This document shows, piece by piece, positions 34,936 to 46,385 of a DNA stretch of 64,000 bases. The notes under the pieces are model-generated. The model saw only the letters and a list, made by a program, of their open reading frames with translations, searched no databases and was not told the origin of the DNA. The position numbers and the translations under genes were made by a program. The stretch comes from Cyclaneusma minus (Eukaryota; Ascomycota; Leotiomycetes; Marthamycetales; Marthamycetaceae): the NCBI GenBank assembly GCA_037179335.1, contig JAKZHN010000001.1:1550001-1614000 (forward strand), written 5' to 3'. Each line of letters begins with the position of its first letter. Position 1 is the stretch's first letter.

Positions 34936-37764
34936 TCAACCATCACCAGTCCCCCAAACACCCACATCAACCCGCACATCGCTCAAAACACATACCTCCA
35001 CACACTCCGCCACGCCCGTTCCCGGCAACCTCTCAACAACCAACCAAATCCCACCAGTGCCTCCTTCCACCGCACCACTCTGCTTGCGCATCATCTCCGG
35101 TCTCAAATCAACATCACTAGTCCTCACCCCCGCCAACACATCACTAAACTCATCCTCACCACTCACATCCAACACCTTCTTATTTGGCCCCTGTCCCAGC
35201 TCCAGTGAAATCTTCAACGGACTGCCTCTCCCTGCTTCCCTTTCCCTTCTATGGAGATGATTTGCCGTAGCGCAAAATCTCGTGATCCGCGAAAGACTAA
35301 TGGGCGCTAGCAATCTATCCGTCCCAGGTGGGAAAACGGCGTTGGGGAGTTTGGTTTCCAGACGCCCGGCGGATTCGGCGGGGAAGGGTTTGATCGTCAC
35401 GGCGACGGAAGAGGTGACACGTAAGCGGAACTTTGCGGCTTGGCCGGGTGTGAATGTGGAGAGGATGAGGGTGTAGACGGATGGGGAGAGCGAAGGGAGA
35501 GATGCGAGACAGCAGGAACGGCGGTAGGAGCCGGAGGAGGCGAGGATATCGCGGGTTGTGACGGAGGTGGCGCGCTTGCCGGAGGACCAGACAACGGCGA
35601 TGTGGATTGCCAATTGTTCCGCGTCGGTTTCGAGGAGGATTTGGAGAGAGGAGGGGCTGGAAGAGGGGCTGGAGGGGATTGTCAGGGAGTATTGGGGGTT
35701 TGCGCAGTAGGTGGGGGTGCCCGCGTTGCCACCTGAGGTTTTGGATGTCCATTGGCCGAGGAGGGTCTGGGTGTGCGGGTAGATGTCTGGGGCAGTTTGG
35801 ACGGAAACGGGGTGTAGGGAGAAGGTCGAGAGTGTGAAGAAGTATTTTGGGAGAGGGAGGTGTTGCTGTGCTGCCACGACGGTGATAGACTTGTTGGGTG
35901 GGAGTTCGACGCGGGCTAGGGTTTGAGGGCTGTCGACAAAGGGACCGCGATACATCGCTCCGTCGGATAGATAAACTCTGCTGCCGTTGTTGTCAAAGAG
36001 GTAGAGACTTATGAATCCTATTTCGTTGGTCACGCGTGATGACGAGCCGCTTGTACTGTGAGGAACAGAAGCTGTTGTCTTGTGTTCAGCAGTTTGGAAA
36101 TGGCGGGATAGAAGAAGCCAGATGGTTCCACCAGAGACTGACTGAAGGGTAAATTGTGGGTTCGAGGCGAAGGCCCCAGGGGCGTAAAAGGGTGGGATGG
36201 ACATGCTGAAATGATGATCTTGGCGATATTTGAAGAGACCGGGGTTCCAGTTCAGGTACAGAGACTCAAAGTACTGTAGCACGTGGTCGAATGTCATCCA
36301 AAATTTTCGGACTGGGGCAGTGGAAGGTAGTGCGTCGCGGAGGGTTGTGGTCCACTCAGGGGCTGAGAGACCAGTCTGAGAGTCGGTAGACGTTTCACCT
36401 TTCCAGACCGTGCCTTCGCACCAGGGGTTCTTCACGAGCAGCCATTTTTGATTATCCCGCTCAGCCATGCCGAGGACGGCATAGTCATGTTGCCCTGCTA
36501 AGGCGAGCTCGTGTTCTTCGCGGGGAGAGAGCTGGCCGGTGCCGAGGGTTATCATCACATCGCCGAAGCTGTAAGACGTGTGGATGCGCTTCCAAAGCCG
36601 TTCCACAATGACATCGTCACTAATCCGCTCTATGTCAGCGAAGATTCCAAGCGTCATCTAAGATTGAAGGAGAGAGATGTTCTTACCTCTGCAAGAAAAT
36701 CTGTTCTGGAATCCATCCCGTCAGGACCCAAAGATCCGTCCCAGAATTGCTGCCTGGAAAGTCGTATCCACCACGCACTTTCAGATATGCTTTCTCTAGC
36801 AAGGCAGGCCATAGGAGCATCGGGTTTTGGCGGTCGACTACATGCAGCGTTCTTGACGATTTCGAGGCCGGGAGTCGATCGTCTATCACCACCTGGCGGA
36901 AGCAGCCGTTGAAATGGAGACGGTAGACGTATTTTCCAGTTTTAGAGATTTCTGGCCTGTCATTGACCTTGTCGTATGGAAACATGATCGAATGGAGGAG
37001 CTGCTGACACTTAGCATGGTGGGTTTCGGAATTTGCGAGGATACGGTCTACTTTTACATGGCCCTGCTTTGCTCGTGCGACGCCGGCACACAGACTTGCT
37101 ACAACTGAACAGTCGGTAGTGACATCTTGCACCAGATCAACATCATGAATGGGATCCATGGTTGGCTTCTGGTCTTCCGCGACGGAAGCCAGTTCTGCCC
37201 TCGGGATTCTCAGAGCTTCTGCAGGTCGTTTCCAGCCAGCAAACTCAGCGAGTTGAGATGGTGATATAGTCAGATCAATGTCTTCCCTACGGATATTCAA
37301 TAAGTTTGATGGAAGGTGGGCAGCCGGATAGAAGGACTTGCATACGTATACAGGCTGGTACCCTCAAACTGCTCGACGGCCGGATCGGATTTCCACGGAG
37401 GAAAAATGAAACCGTTCAGTCTGGAAGACTCGAGCAGTAGCCGTTCCTCATCCAGGCCAAGCTTCCGGGAACAAGACGGCGACTCCAGTTGACGGGGAGT
37501 TTCTGGGGGCCATGTCGCGGCCTTCTTGATTTCCTCGGCTTTCGCCAACAACTTCATGCACTTTTCCTGTAGCCGCTGGCGCTCAGCCTGGCTGTGGGCA
37601 AGCTTGACAGCCTTTATGTAGAGCTCGGCGGCTTGAATGGCATTCTCCAGCGCTTCTTCCCGTGACTGGGAAGCTCGGATACGGGCTTCTGCTTCCTAAT
37701 GCGGCTCGTCAGCACCGGGCTTGCTGGAAATGGGGCAGGTGCGTACCAAAGCCTGGCTTTCCAT
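34936..37764 (-). CDS. palB: calpain-like cysteine protease PalB/Rim13
   Basis: PalB cleaves the transcription factor PacC in the ambient-pH (Pal/Rim) pathway on ESCRT-III at endosomes or the plasma membrane. Four exons are inferred on the minus strand: 37747-37764, 37346-37695, 36687-37286 and 34936-36619. The introns are 51, 59 and 67 nt, and the product is 883 aa. An N-terminal MIT domain (about 10-80) should bind ESCRT-III. The calpain core carries Cys182 in DCSVVASLCAG, His367 in AGQHDYAVL and Asn387 in VKNPW, so the triad is complete. The C-terminal half contains the C2-like modules typical of PalB. The first exon codes for only six residues (MESQAL) and rests on splice signals alone. 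The gene is divergent from the carrier gene at 38242. Confidence 0.92.
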
Positions 37765-38241
37765 TTTGTCGGGACCTTCAATGTGAAGTGACGGTCTCGC
37801 ACGTCGGCGGGTATCAGAGGTGTTGAGGAGCTCGGAGCACGCAATCACATGCTGGGACTCGGGCCAAGCTTGCTCAACACCTTTGCGACGAAGGCTGGAT
37901 TGATTGTCGCCGGCTGCCCCGAATCAGTCCGCATAATGGGAGGCAATCAAGCCCTCTCTTGTTTCATTGTCTGAATCGCTTTCTCACCGCCATGATTCGT
38001 TGTGTCGATGCGCCCCGTCTCCGATGTACCCTGACCACCCTCTCGTCGTGCCGAGGCACGTCGATAAGGTCCGAGTATGTTAGACTCGTCGTGAGACTCG
38101 TCGTGAGAAGCTACCCCAGCCAAACAATACTCCAACACACGCGAATTAGAGGAATTGCGCACATTTTGCTGGCCTCAAACTGACTTCCAACCGCACTTCT
38201 CACCTTCCGCCCGCCCGCCGGTCCACATCTCTCCTCCCATC
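37765..38241. promoter_or_regulatory. divergent promoter region, palB and peroxisomal carrier
   Basis: The 477 bp between two ATGs reading outward must contain both promoters. A direct repeat of GTGAGACTCGTC-type sequence occurs at about 38074-38105. GCCAAG (37863-37868), the PacC core motif, is present once on the plus strand. A single six-base match is expected by chance, so it is only a candidate. Confidence 0.4.
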
Positions 38242-39412
38242 ATGTCCGCCGCCGACATCCCCCCCTGGGGCCTCGCCATCGCCGGCGCTGCCGCAGCAGT
38301 CGGTGCCAACGCCGCCATCTACCCCATCGACCTCGTCAAAACGCGTCTGCAAGTCCAAGTCAAGCGCAACCCCAACGATCCCACACCCCCCTCTCCTGAC
38401 CACGTCCATTACGAAAGCACCTGGCACGCAATCACCAAAATCGTCGAAGATGACGGCATCCGAGGTCTCTACAACGGTATCCACGGCTCCCTCCTCGGCG
38501 TCGCCAGCACAAACTTTGCCTATTTTTACTTCTATTCGACAGTCCGATCGCTGTATTTGATGCAAGCGACCGAGAAACCGGGGACTGTTGTGGAATTGAC
38601 TTTGGGCGCTGTGGCGGGTGCGTTGGCCCAGGTTTTTACCATTCCCGTGGCTGTGGTGACGACCAGGCAGCAGACGCAGGGGAAGGGGGAGAGGAAGGGC
38701 ATGGTGGATACGGCGAAGGAAATTATTGATAGTGAGGACGGCTGGTCGGGCTTGTGGAGGGGCCTGAAGGCGAGCTTGGTGTTGGTTGTGAATCCGAGTA
38801 TTACGTATGGGAGTTATCAGCGATTGAGGGATTTGATGTTTCCGGGCAAGGTGAATTTGAGGCCTTGGGAGAGCTTTCGTAAGTATCTCAAAACTGGTGA
38901 AACGATGTGAGAGGAGATGATGTGCGAGAGATGCTAATGACTTTCTGGTGGCAGTTCTGGGAGCCCTGAGTAAGAGTATGGCTACACTGGCCACACAACC
39001 TTTGATCGTTGCAAAGGTGGGCTTGCAGTCGAAGCCACCGCCTGCGAGACAGGGGAAGCCGTTTAAGGGCTTTATTGAGGTCATGCAATTCATCGTAAAG
39101 CACGAGGGACTATTGGGTCTCTTCAAGGGCATTGCGCCTCAAATCTCAAAAGGAGTAATTGTGCAAGGTCTTTTGATGATGACGAAGGAGAGGTTCGTCT
39201 GCCCAACCCTTTTTCTCTGCTCTTTTCTAGCCTCGACACATGCTAACTCGAATGTGGAACCGAACAGGATCGAACTGCTCTTCATCGCCCTCTTCCGTTA
39301 CCTCCGCAAGGTAAAAACCGAGCAGCTGGCGAGGGCCGCAGAGCTCGCATCTTCGTCTGCCAAGCAGGTATCCGAGTCTGCGAAACAGGCACTTCCTCTT
39401 ACTGCTAAATAA
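38242..39412 (+). CDS. ant1: peroxisomal adenine nucleotide carrier, PMP47/Ant1 family
   Basis: This mitochondrial-carrier-family protein should exchange ATP for AMP across the peroxisomal membrane, supplying fatty-acid activation for beta-oxidation. Three exons, 38242-38878, 38955-39192 and 39268-39412, give 339 aa. The introns are 76 and 75 nt and the second has a CTAAC branch site. The first carrier signature is intact (PIDLVKTRLQ, residues 28-37). The second (PVAVVTTRQQT) and third (PLIVAKVGLQ) lack the acidic residue. That deviation and the TTRQQT sequence are typical of the PMP47 subfamily rather than of true mitochondrial carriers. The C-terminus ends in an Ala/Ser/Lys-rich helix. The 3' boundary and frame continuity across both introns are clean. 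Confidence 0.88.
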
Positions 39413-39638
39413 TGATTCATATGATTTTGGGCCGGCGTGTTTGCTAAGCTTTTCATGTTCATCCTCGTGTTGTGTACATAAATGACAGAGCGTTCTATCT
39501 GATCAAGATTCAGGGCCTCCAAAGGCTATACGGCGGATGGCATGTGGATTCTTGGCTTATTCGGGTGCCAGCTACATTAGGTAGTTAATGGAAGCATCTA
39601 TTTTTGAACCGACCACGAACGAATTCTGAAGCTGCCGT

Positions 39639-40010
39639 AAGCACTTGAAAAAGGGTTGCGCTAAATCGCCTCTCAGTTTTCACAATCGCCCCCGGCCCCA
39701 GCCTAACACACTTAGATCTTGCCCTTATGCTAAGAATTATTATGGCCCTTGGAAGAAGTTAAGAACCAGCAAAAATATACTACGGGAACAACGGAGCACT
39801 TGAATACTCGCAATTATTTACAGTATCTTAAATACTTCGGATTTTTTCAATCTCTTAAAATAGTATTCCCAGACCTTAGTTCCTTGGAATATTCAAGGTT
39901 ACTTGGAGTATTCCCAAGTACTTGGAAGACTCCAAATTTCCTAGGGCTTGATTCTATTTTGATATCAAAGTCTTCAAGATACTCGTTGAGAGACAAGTGG
40001 GAGAATCATT
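39639..40010. mobile_element. degenerate MITE-like element with 19-bp repeat array (copy 3)
   Basis: A repeat array at 39802-39975 has units such as AATATTCAAGGTTACTTGG and AGTATTCCCAAGTACTTGG. Its left flank (39650-39700) contains GCGCTAAATCGCCTCTCAGT, which matches the inverted arm of the element at 46690-47050 (GATCGCTAAATCGCATCTGG). A weaker inverted counterpart lies at about 39960-39995. The outer ends are too eroded to place exactly. No coding capacity. Confidence 0.45.
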
Positions 40011-40240
40011 TGGATGATACTGCGGAAACGAGCGGCAGCCTAGACGCCGTTCTTTCATGCATATTGCCCTAGTGCTGTGCCACTCTCCCGAGCATTGCGC
40101 CTGTACGCCTTTGCTATGCAGCTAGCTTCCGAATGCCTTTCTCCTTTGACGCCTTCATCGATCGCTTTTGACATTGACACTGGATATCGACACAACTGTC
40201 CTTGAAGAGGTTTATCTCCCAGGAAGCAAGCAAAGAGCGA

Positions 40241-41781
40241 TTACTCGTCTTCCTCCTCGTCATGGTGACTATTCACTCCGCCATTACCATCAACATCGCC
40301 ATCCGAGTCTCCGGCTCCATTTCGCGGTTCTTCATTTTCTCCATCGTCCATATCAACTTCCGCATTGCTCCGAGCCTCCTCCGCGTTCTTTCTAGCGTCC
40401 TCGGCGTCAGCCTCAGCTGCCAACTTCTCCTCGACCTTCGGATCGCCGTAGGGATCCTTGGTGTATTGGCCTCGGAGTAATTTCTCTTTCTCGGTGGGAC
40501 TCTGGATCTCAACATGTAAGACGTCAACGGTCTCTTCCTCCTCCCAGGGCTGAGAGCCTGGTGCCAGCCTATGCCTCGCAATATTCTTATTTCGCTGCGG
40601 CTTGATAGTAAGGCGCTGCAAGACCGGGTAGTAGTATGCCGCCTTCTGATGCGCACCATCCTTCCCATCGTTGACAGCAATCGCGACCTCTTCGTCATAT
40701 TTCCTGTCCGCACCTCCTCCTGACACCTTCTCCGTTTCATAAGCACGAATGCGCTTGTAAGGGAAGCCAGAGGATTCTGGATAAAGCTCATCATTGTCGC
40801 GTTCGGGGTCATGAACGTCGAACCTGCGCTTCAAGTTCTTGACGTGCTCTGCCTTCTCTACGAGGTAGAATTCATAGTTCCCCAGGGTTTCTGGTACTGG
40901 GACGCGTTCGGGGTCGAGGTCGTGGGCTGCCATTTTGGTTCTCTGGGCTGTCTCCTCCTCCGGACTTAGAGCCACAGGGCGCAACAGACCGGATTCCAAA
41001 CGCTTGTCGTAGGTAGAAGACGGTGGTACGGGATTGGCGACGAATTTGATGACGACGTAGCCGCCGACATCAGAAAATGCGCTAAGTTCGGGAATCAGGG
41101 GATAGCTGTCGACGAGCTCAAGGTGTTTCTTGTTCGGATGTCTGACTCGGTTGCGGTCCTTAAGCATAACACTGGCCGTTTTGAAGGACTGCTCAACTTG
41201 TTCCTTGATGAATTGGGGGTTTTCTTTGCTCGCCGACACAGGGACTCTGCGGCTTGGACGAGCCTGCGTGTTGGCTATGAGGCCACGAGACGTCGTCGAT
41301 TCGAAGCGGTTCTTGCCGGCGGCGTTGGAGATGTATTCGGTGCGTCGAAGGAAGGAGACTCCAGCCTGGTCCACCTTGGGCTTACCCAAGGATGCGAGAG
41401 ACGTGAGAAGAGCTCGGTCGCGTGGATGCACGGGTGGCGGATGGATAGGAGCCTGGATGGCTATATGACAGTCAGTCAGCTCCGGCGCACAGCGTGGAGT
41501 GGGGAATACGTACAGCTCTCGTCGCCATCGAAGACGCCCGGCATGCCAACCAGGTCCAACGGCATGCCCAGTTCGCCATCAGCTTCGATGTTGACAGGCT
41601 GGTCTCGGACTAGGCGCGATGCAAAGCCAGGAGCCGTGTATTGACCGCTGGAGAGACCGGTATTCGGGATCTGCAGAAGCTTGGGTGGAATTGGCGGAGG
41701 AGGTAGGACATTGGAGTAGCGGATGCGCGCCATGTAATCCTGGACATGGGCAACCTGACCCGGTGGTCTCGAAGCGGCCAT
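40241..41781 (-). CDS. paf1: RNA polymerase II-associated factor Paf1
   Basis: Paf1 is the name-giving subunit of the Paf1 complex, which travels with RNA polymerase II and supports elongation, histone H2B ubiquitylation and H3K4/K36 methylation. Two exons, 41514-41781 and 40241-41460, are separated by a 53-nt intron; the product is 495 aa. The start MAASRPPGQVAHVQDYMARI is followed by the typical RYSNVLPPPPIPPKLL segment of the family. A conserved central region runs to about residue 380, including the FLRRTEYIS segment. The C-terminus is a long acidic, Asp/Glu/Gly-rich tail, as in other Paf1 proteins. The frame extends upstream to 41958, but the ATG at 41781 is preferred for its context (TCAAGATGGC) and family-like N-terminus. 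Confidence 0.92.
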
Positions 41782-41984
41782 CTTGACTGGAGTATGTGGA
41801 AATAGGCAACAGTGGTCAGAGAGGCGCCGACCGGAGTTGTTGTGAATCAACTGCAGTTGAAGATGGGCGGCCGAGCTCAAGCCGTCGCGAAGAACGCCAA
41901 CGCCCTGCGGCTTTAGCGTCGTTCTTGGCGCCTGTGAGGCTGAGACGCCTGGTGACATGATTGCTTGTGCGCCCGCTCAGTACG

Positions 41985-42085
41985 ACCTGAGAGTGTTTCC
42001 AGTTATTAGAAATATTCCTGATTATTAGAAAACTTTCCAGTTGTTCAGAATACCTCTGAACACTTGGAACATTCTTAATTATTGG
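41985..42085. repeat. 19-bp repeat array between paf1 and acrB (copy 4, no inverted repeats seen)
   Basis: Units of 18-20 bp follow one another, for example AAATATTCCTGATTATTAG, AATACCTCTGAACACTTGG and AACATTCTTAATTATTGG. They match the consensus of the arrays at 11592, 34720, 39802 and 46815. No terminal inverted repeats were found around this one, so it may be a truncated or older copy. It lies in the head-to-head promoter region of paf1 and acrB. Confidence 0.5.
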
Positions 42086-42446
42086 AGATATTTGATCAGA
42101 ATGATTGTGGTGGAGGATGTGATACTACATGTAGCACCCGAACTGACGCGGGTGAGCTTCCCTTCCAGAACATCGTTCCAATCTTCGACTTCCACTAAGC
42201 TGCTCAGCATCTGGGACGATCATCTCGCGGATGTCTGCGCCAATAGCGGTATATCTCTGGAGGACTCCTCGCATTATTGACTGCGAGCCTTGGTATGGCA
42301 AGGATTCCGGCCGCTGACTACGCCAGTCCGAGCTTAGACCACGTTCAGCCTTCATCTCGCTCACTCCCAAAAACATTCTCCCAAGCATCACCACCCACGG
42401 TACTCTGACCCGCCCCCCAGACCATCCGCGACGTCCCGGTCTCTCT
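42086..42446. promoter_or_regulatory. promoter and leader of acrB
   Basis: This lies between the repeat array and the acrB ATG. The last 100 bp are C-rich with CACC and CCGC runs, in keeping with a fungal 5' UTR. No specific binding site is claimed. Confidence 0.35.
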
Positions 42447-45317
42447 ATGCCACCGCGTTCTGCTGGAAAACGAAAAGACGGCGCCACGACTGCGAACCAG
42501 CACAACCCCAAGCACGAGAATGGCCTTGTAGTCCCCGGCAAGCGTGTGCACAAGCAGAGGAGCAATGGTCATCTCGGCGCCTGCCCCAGCTCCAACAAGC
42601 TCGACCCATCCCGAGTTGCGAATCTGCCGGCCACCCCTCCTCCGTCAAATGGGCACGCGAAAGCCGGGACCGACGCTTCGACCACCGCCAGAATGGCGGT
42701 CAACCCGAACCGCAGGACCTCAGTAGGCACCTACTCGGATGAGTCGTCCGAGTCTTACTCGCACGCTTTGCAACCCTCGACCTCGCAGGAGACGCACCGC
42801 CAGATCGATGTCAATGCGACCAAGAACCCTGCTGTCCACCGCGATACCAACGCCCTCCAGATCGCGCTGACCGTCCTGAAGTCATGTCCGCTTTGCGACA
42901 CCATCGCTATTCTTATTGTGCTTCTACAGATTCCTCCGACCTTCGTGTCCATCATTCACATCTTGTTCACCACTCTTACCTTTGTGCCTCCCTCGGTCAC
43001 TGCGAATTCTGGCATCAGCTTTGCCGACATTTTTGAAGGCCGTATGAGCGCGCCGTCGTTCGGGGTCATTGCTTTCATAGACGCCGTCGTGCTTCTGGTC
43101 TGGCTGTTTTGTTGCCCTTCGATCCAGCATTTCGCAGTCGACTGTGCCCAGACCGTGATTGCTCTTACGCTGGGCGGCGGTACCTGTGGCCGGGAGGCAT
43201 GCACGAAGAGTATGGCCGTTTGCTTCTCAAGCGTGGTTGCCCTTCATCTTGCGCGGAGTGGCATAAAGCCGCCTAGCCTCCGCATGCTGCTTGGGTCAAC
43301 CCGCGGTGTTTTAAGCTCCGACCCTGACGACCCGCTCGAATACACAAGCGAAGCAGTTAGCACCGATGAGTCTCCGTCCTGGTGGCGGAGTATTCTCGCT
43401 ATTCATATTTTGATGCAGTACATCGTTCGCTGTATACGTGATTGGTATGTGAGGAGAGAACGGTGCGATTCTCTTCCATCGACCATGGGTGATCCCGAAG
43501 CTGCCAACTCTCAAATTGAGCCTGCAAGAAGCGAATCCCGTGCGGGACTTTCTCAGGCAAGCGATGGTGACTCGCAAGTCAGTAACAACGCAGATAAGTC
43601 TCTGAGTACAAAAAAGAAAAGGAAGCAAAATGCTCAAGTTCGAACCCAACAGCCCCTGTGGGCGGCCCTGGCCAGTACGAAGATCGTGATGATGAAGGAG
43701 TATGAAATGTCGAATGCTGCGTCAGAGTCTGCCGGGACAAATGCCACGGATGTTAACAATCTTGGGAATGCACCTTTTGCCACGGAGCCTGAGAAGATAT
43801 GGATAACCTATATTGGATCCGACGAGATTTGTTTTCACGCAAGCGACTTCCCTCGCCACCAGCAACAAAGTAGCTCAGAAAACGGGAATGTTCAGGACGC
43901 TCCTGGAGTCGATACTTCGAAACCCTTTTTTGTTCGTGTGAACGGGACGACTTGGCAACCATCTCGAATCAACGCCGTGTCTAAGGCTGAAATCGACATG
44001 CCAATCGAAGCGAGGTGGACCGGCGAGATATTTGGTCTGGCGCCCTTGTCGGACTATGAATGTGAGTTTGTGAGTACGATCGACCGCTCAGTTATCTTTT
44101 CCACCAAGGTCCGAACTGCTCACGCGCCCCTCGCCGAAGTGGCGTCTTCTGCTGCCCTACCACCTGGTCTTCAGCGGAACCTGCGACCTGGCTCGCCAAC
44201 AAGCACTTTGAAAACTGCTATTGCAACGTCAGAGACCAAGCTTACTGATGAGCGCAACCGACAGAAAAGGGAGCGGAAGGATCAGAAGTCAAAACTTACG
44301 GCTACACGTAAGGAGATTACCTCACTCACGAACCTGATTGCGTCTGTTGGAAGTAAAGATGACAGCAACCGGCAAAAGGTGCAGCAGTACAAACTTCAAA
44401 CGAAGCAAGCCGAGGATGCTGTAGCCAATTTCACAGCGGAGCTCGAGGCACTTGAAAATTCCCCTGAAGATGAGGGGGTTGCGTATAAGGCTGCCAAACG
44501 AAATTTCCAGGCGCAGAAGGACTCTCACGAGTCATGTCGTAGCGAATTCTCTGCTACGAAGCAGTCGCTTGAGGGCGATGTCCAAAAGGCCGAAAATGAG
44601 CTTACTGCTATCCAGCAGAAGAAGGACCGTATGCAGAGCCGCATCAGCAAGCTTAGCAGCGAACGCGACCGCCTCATCAAAGCCAAGGCCCAAAGCCAGG
44701 AAGAGGCTGAACGTATAGAGCGCGAGCTAAAAGCAAAGAGAGGCGAGCGTGCCCAGAGTATACGCAACTACTCGATCCAGTTTGAAGGTTTGAAAGCCCA
44801 TCTCTCGCAGTCCCAGCAATCGGCCAAGTCGATCCGGGATCAAATTTCTTTCGCGCAGCAGCAGGCACTGGCATATTCCTCCCCTTCGGTTCCATTCGTT
44901 GCACCACACAATCCATACGACATGTCTGTTCCTGACACCACGATCCCGAGTGCCTACCCCTGGCCAAACCATCCAGCCTATGGCATCCCGTCCCTGCCCG
45001 TCCCCTACGGGTCCTCTGCCCTCCCCATGGCAGTCCCACTTTCTCAGCAAGCCCAGCAGACTCCAGGCCAACGCACGCGTGGGAGAACCAGCAGCATGCT
45101 GAGTGATGTTAGTGGTTTCACGCAGTCATCAAACGAGGACACAGCGCCCTCAGGCCAACCGCCGCCGTCTACGCAGCTCGCAAAGATGCCGGCGGAGAAG
45201 CAGAGCCAGGAAAGTAATGGTTGTAGTGGTGTGGGTACGAGTAATCATAGCATGCCGCGGAGTCCCGAGCAGCCGAACTCGGGGACTGCCAAAGGGAGGG
45301 GGAGTCCGGTGGGCTGA
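42447..45317 (+). CDS. acrB: AcrB-like ubiquitination-network membrane coiled-coil protein
   Basis: This single-exon gene encodes 956 aa. The layout matches Aspergillus nidulans AcrB: a disordered basic N-terminus (1-145), a cluster of hydrophobic segments (about 151-182, 205-225 and 228-246) and a long C-terminal coiled coil (about 595-800). A Pro/Gln-rich tail follows. AcrB was found through acriflavine resistance and acts genetically with the CreB/CreC deubiquitination system in carbon regulation. Its biochemical activity is not established. The middle part (about 440-570) looks like a beta-rich domain with IWITYIGSDEICFHASDF. The assignment rests on overall architecture and remembered family features, so it is good but not certain. 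Confidence 0.78.
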   Translation: MPPRSAGKRKDGATTANQHNPKHENGLVVPGKRVHKQRSNGHLGACPSSNKLDPSRVANLPATPPPSNGHAKAGTDASTTARMAVNPNRRTSVGTYSDESSESYSHALQPSTSQETHRQIDVNATKNPAVHRDTNALQIALTVLKSCPLCDTIAILIVLLQIPPTFVSIIHILFTTLTFVPPSVTANSGISFADIFEGRMSAPSFGVIAFIDAVVLLVWLFCCPSIQHFAVDCAQTVIALTLGGGTCGREACTKSMAVCFSSVVALHLARSGIKPPSLRMLLGSTRGVLSSDPDDPLEYTSEAVSTDESPSWWRSILAIHILMQYIVRCIRDWYVRRERCDSLPSTMGDPEAANSQIEPARSESRAGLSQASDGDSQVSNNADKSLSTKKKRKQNAQVRTQQPLWAALASTKIVMMKEYEMSNAASESAGTNATDVNNLGNAPFATEPEKIWITYIGSDEICFHASDFPRHQQQSSSENGNVQDAPGVDTSKPFFVRVNGTTWQPSRINAVSKAEIDMPIEARWTGEIFGLAPLSDYECEFVSTIDRSVIFSTKVRTAHAPLAEVASSAALPPGLQRNLRPGSPTSTLKTAIATSETKLTDERNRQKRERKDQKSKLTATRKEITSLTNLIASVGSKDDSNRQKVQQYKLQTKQAEDAVANFTAELEALENSPEDEGVAYKAAKRNFQAQKDSHESCRSEFSATKQSLEGDVQKAENELTAIQQKKDRMQSRISKLSSERDRLIKAKAQSQEEAERIERELKAKRGERAQSIRNYSIQFEGLKAHLSQSQQSAKSIRDQISFAQQQALAYSSPSVPFVAPHNPYDMSVPDTTIPSAYPWPNHPAYGIPSLPVPYGSSALPMAVPLSQQAQQTPGQRTRGRTSSMLSDVSGFTQSSNEDTAPSGQPPPSTQLAKMPAEKQSQESNGCSGVGTSNHSMPRSPEQPNSGTAKGRGSPVG

Positions 45318-45630
45318 TGGATTGTGTGGCGTGCGTGTTGCCGCTTCTTGCTGCAGTAGCATGAGATAAGTTTTCGACAGAAAAAAACGCAAGCGGGACC
45401 CTGGCTGCGTAAATAGTGGCCAAACAGCGCAATTCAATCATACCTAACTTCGACTCTAGAAATCTGGTTGTTTATATGCCTTCGTGACTGTTTGATTTAC
45501 CATTGCAGCGAGTTTTGTTGTATATTCCGTGCAAAAGACTTACCTTAAGCTTGGCATCCCTAGTTCACACTTGATCCAACAACTTATAAATTTCCTTCCT
45601 ACAATCAGCGTGACAAGGATTTTATCTATA
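45318..45630. other. intergenic, 3' flank of acrB
   Basis: A-rich and T-rich tracts of the kind seen in fungal 3' UTRs; nothing else was recognised before the foldback element begins. Confidence 0.4.
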
Positions 45631-45900
45631 CCTTAGCGGAGCGGGGGGGTGAGAAAAAACCGTTTATGAATGGTTTGATGCTTAAAATACCGTTGAAAAC
45701 TTTGGAAACCATTATAATTATTATAACCATTGCTTGATTTCAATTGTTTCTAACGGTATTTAATCGTATTTATGGTTTTCAATTGTATTTATAGTTTTTA
45801 ATTAAAAAGTTATACACGTTAGCCCAATTGAAAAGGCGGTAACAAAATTCTGTAGCTAATTTTACTTAAATATTTCGATATTACCATCCACCACCCACCA

Positions 45901-46133
45901 GCTCCAGCTCCAGCTCCAGCTCCAGCTCCAGCTTCAGCTTTAGCTCCAGCTCCAGCTCCAGCTTAAATTTTAGCTTTGAGCTCCAGCTTTTGCGCATGCT
46001 CCAGCTCCAGCTCCAGCTCCAGCTCCAGCTCCAGTTTTAGCTTCAGCTCCAGCTCTAGCTTAAATTTTAGCCTTGAGCTCCAGCTTTTGCGCATGCTTCA
46101 GCTTTTGCGTATGCTCTAGCTTTAGCTTCAGCT
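45901..46133. repeat. (AGCTCC)n hexamer array, left arm of the foldback element
   Basis: Perfect and near-perfect AGCTCC units are interrupted by AGCTTAAATTTTAGC and GCTTTTGCGCATGCT segments. The whole block is itself partly duplicated with a period of about 110 bp. Confidence 0.85.
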
Positions 46134-46279
46134 AAGTTTTTACGCGCTGTTTGTTTATATTATGCTAATTATATTATGCCAGAAACTTTTTACTTTTGCC
46201 TTTACCCTTGCCCTCGCAGCCCCCGATATGGCGTATGCCAGACTGTCTTTTTCAAATTTTAATATACATACGCTAAAAT

Positions 46280-46385
46280 TGGAGCTTGGAGCTGGAGCCT
46301 GGAGTTTAGAGCTGAAGGCTGGAGCTGGAATTAAAGCTGCTGCGCTGGAGCTGGAGCTGGAGCTGGAGCTGGAGGCTGAAGGCTA
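46280..46385. repeat. (GGAGCT)n hexamer array, right arm of the foldback element
   Basis: This is the reverse complement of the left-arm hexamer, with the purest run at 46345-46373. A 74-codon frame crosses it but only translates the repeat and is not a gene. Confidence 0.8.
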
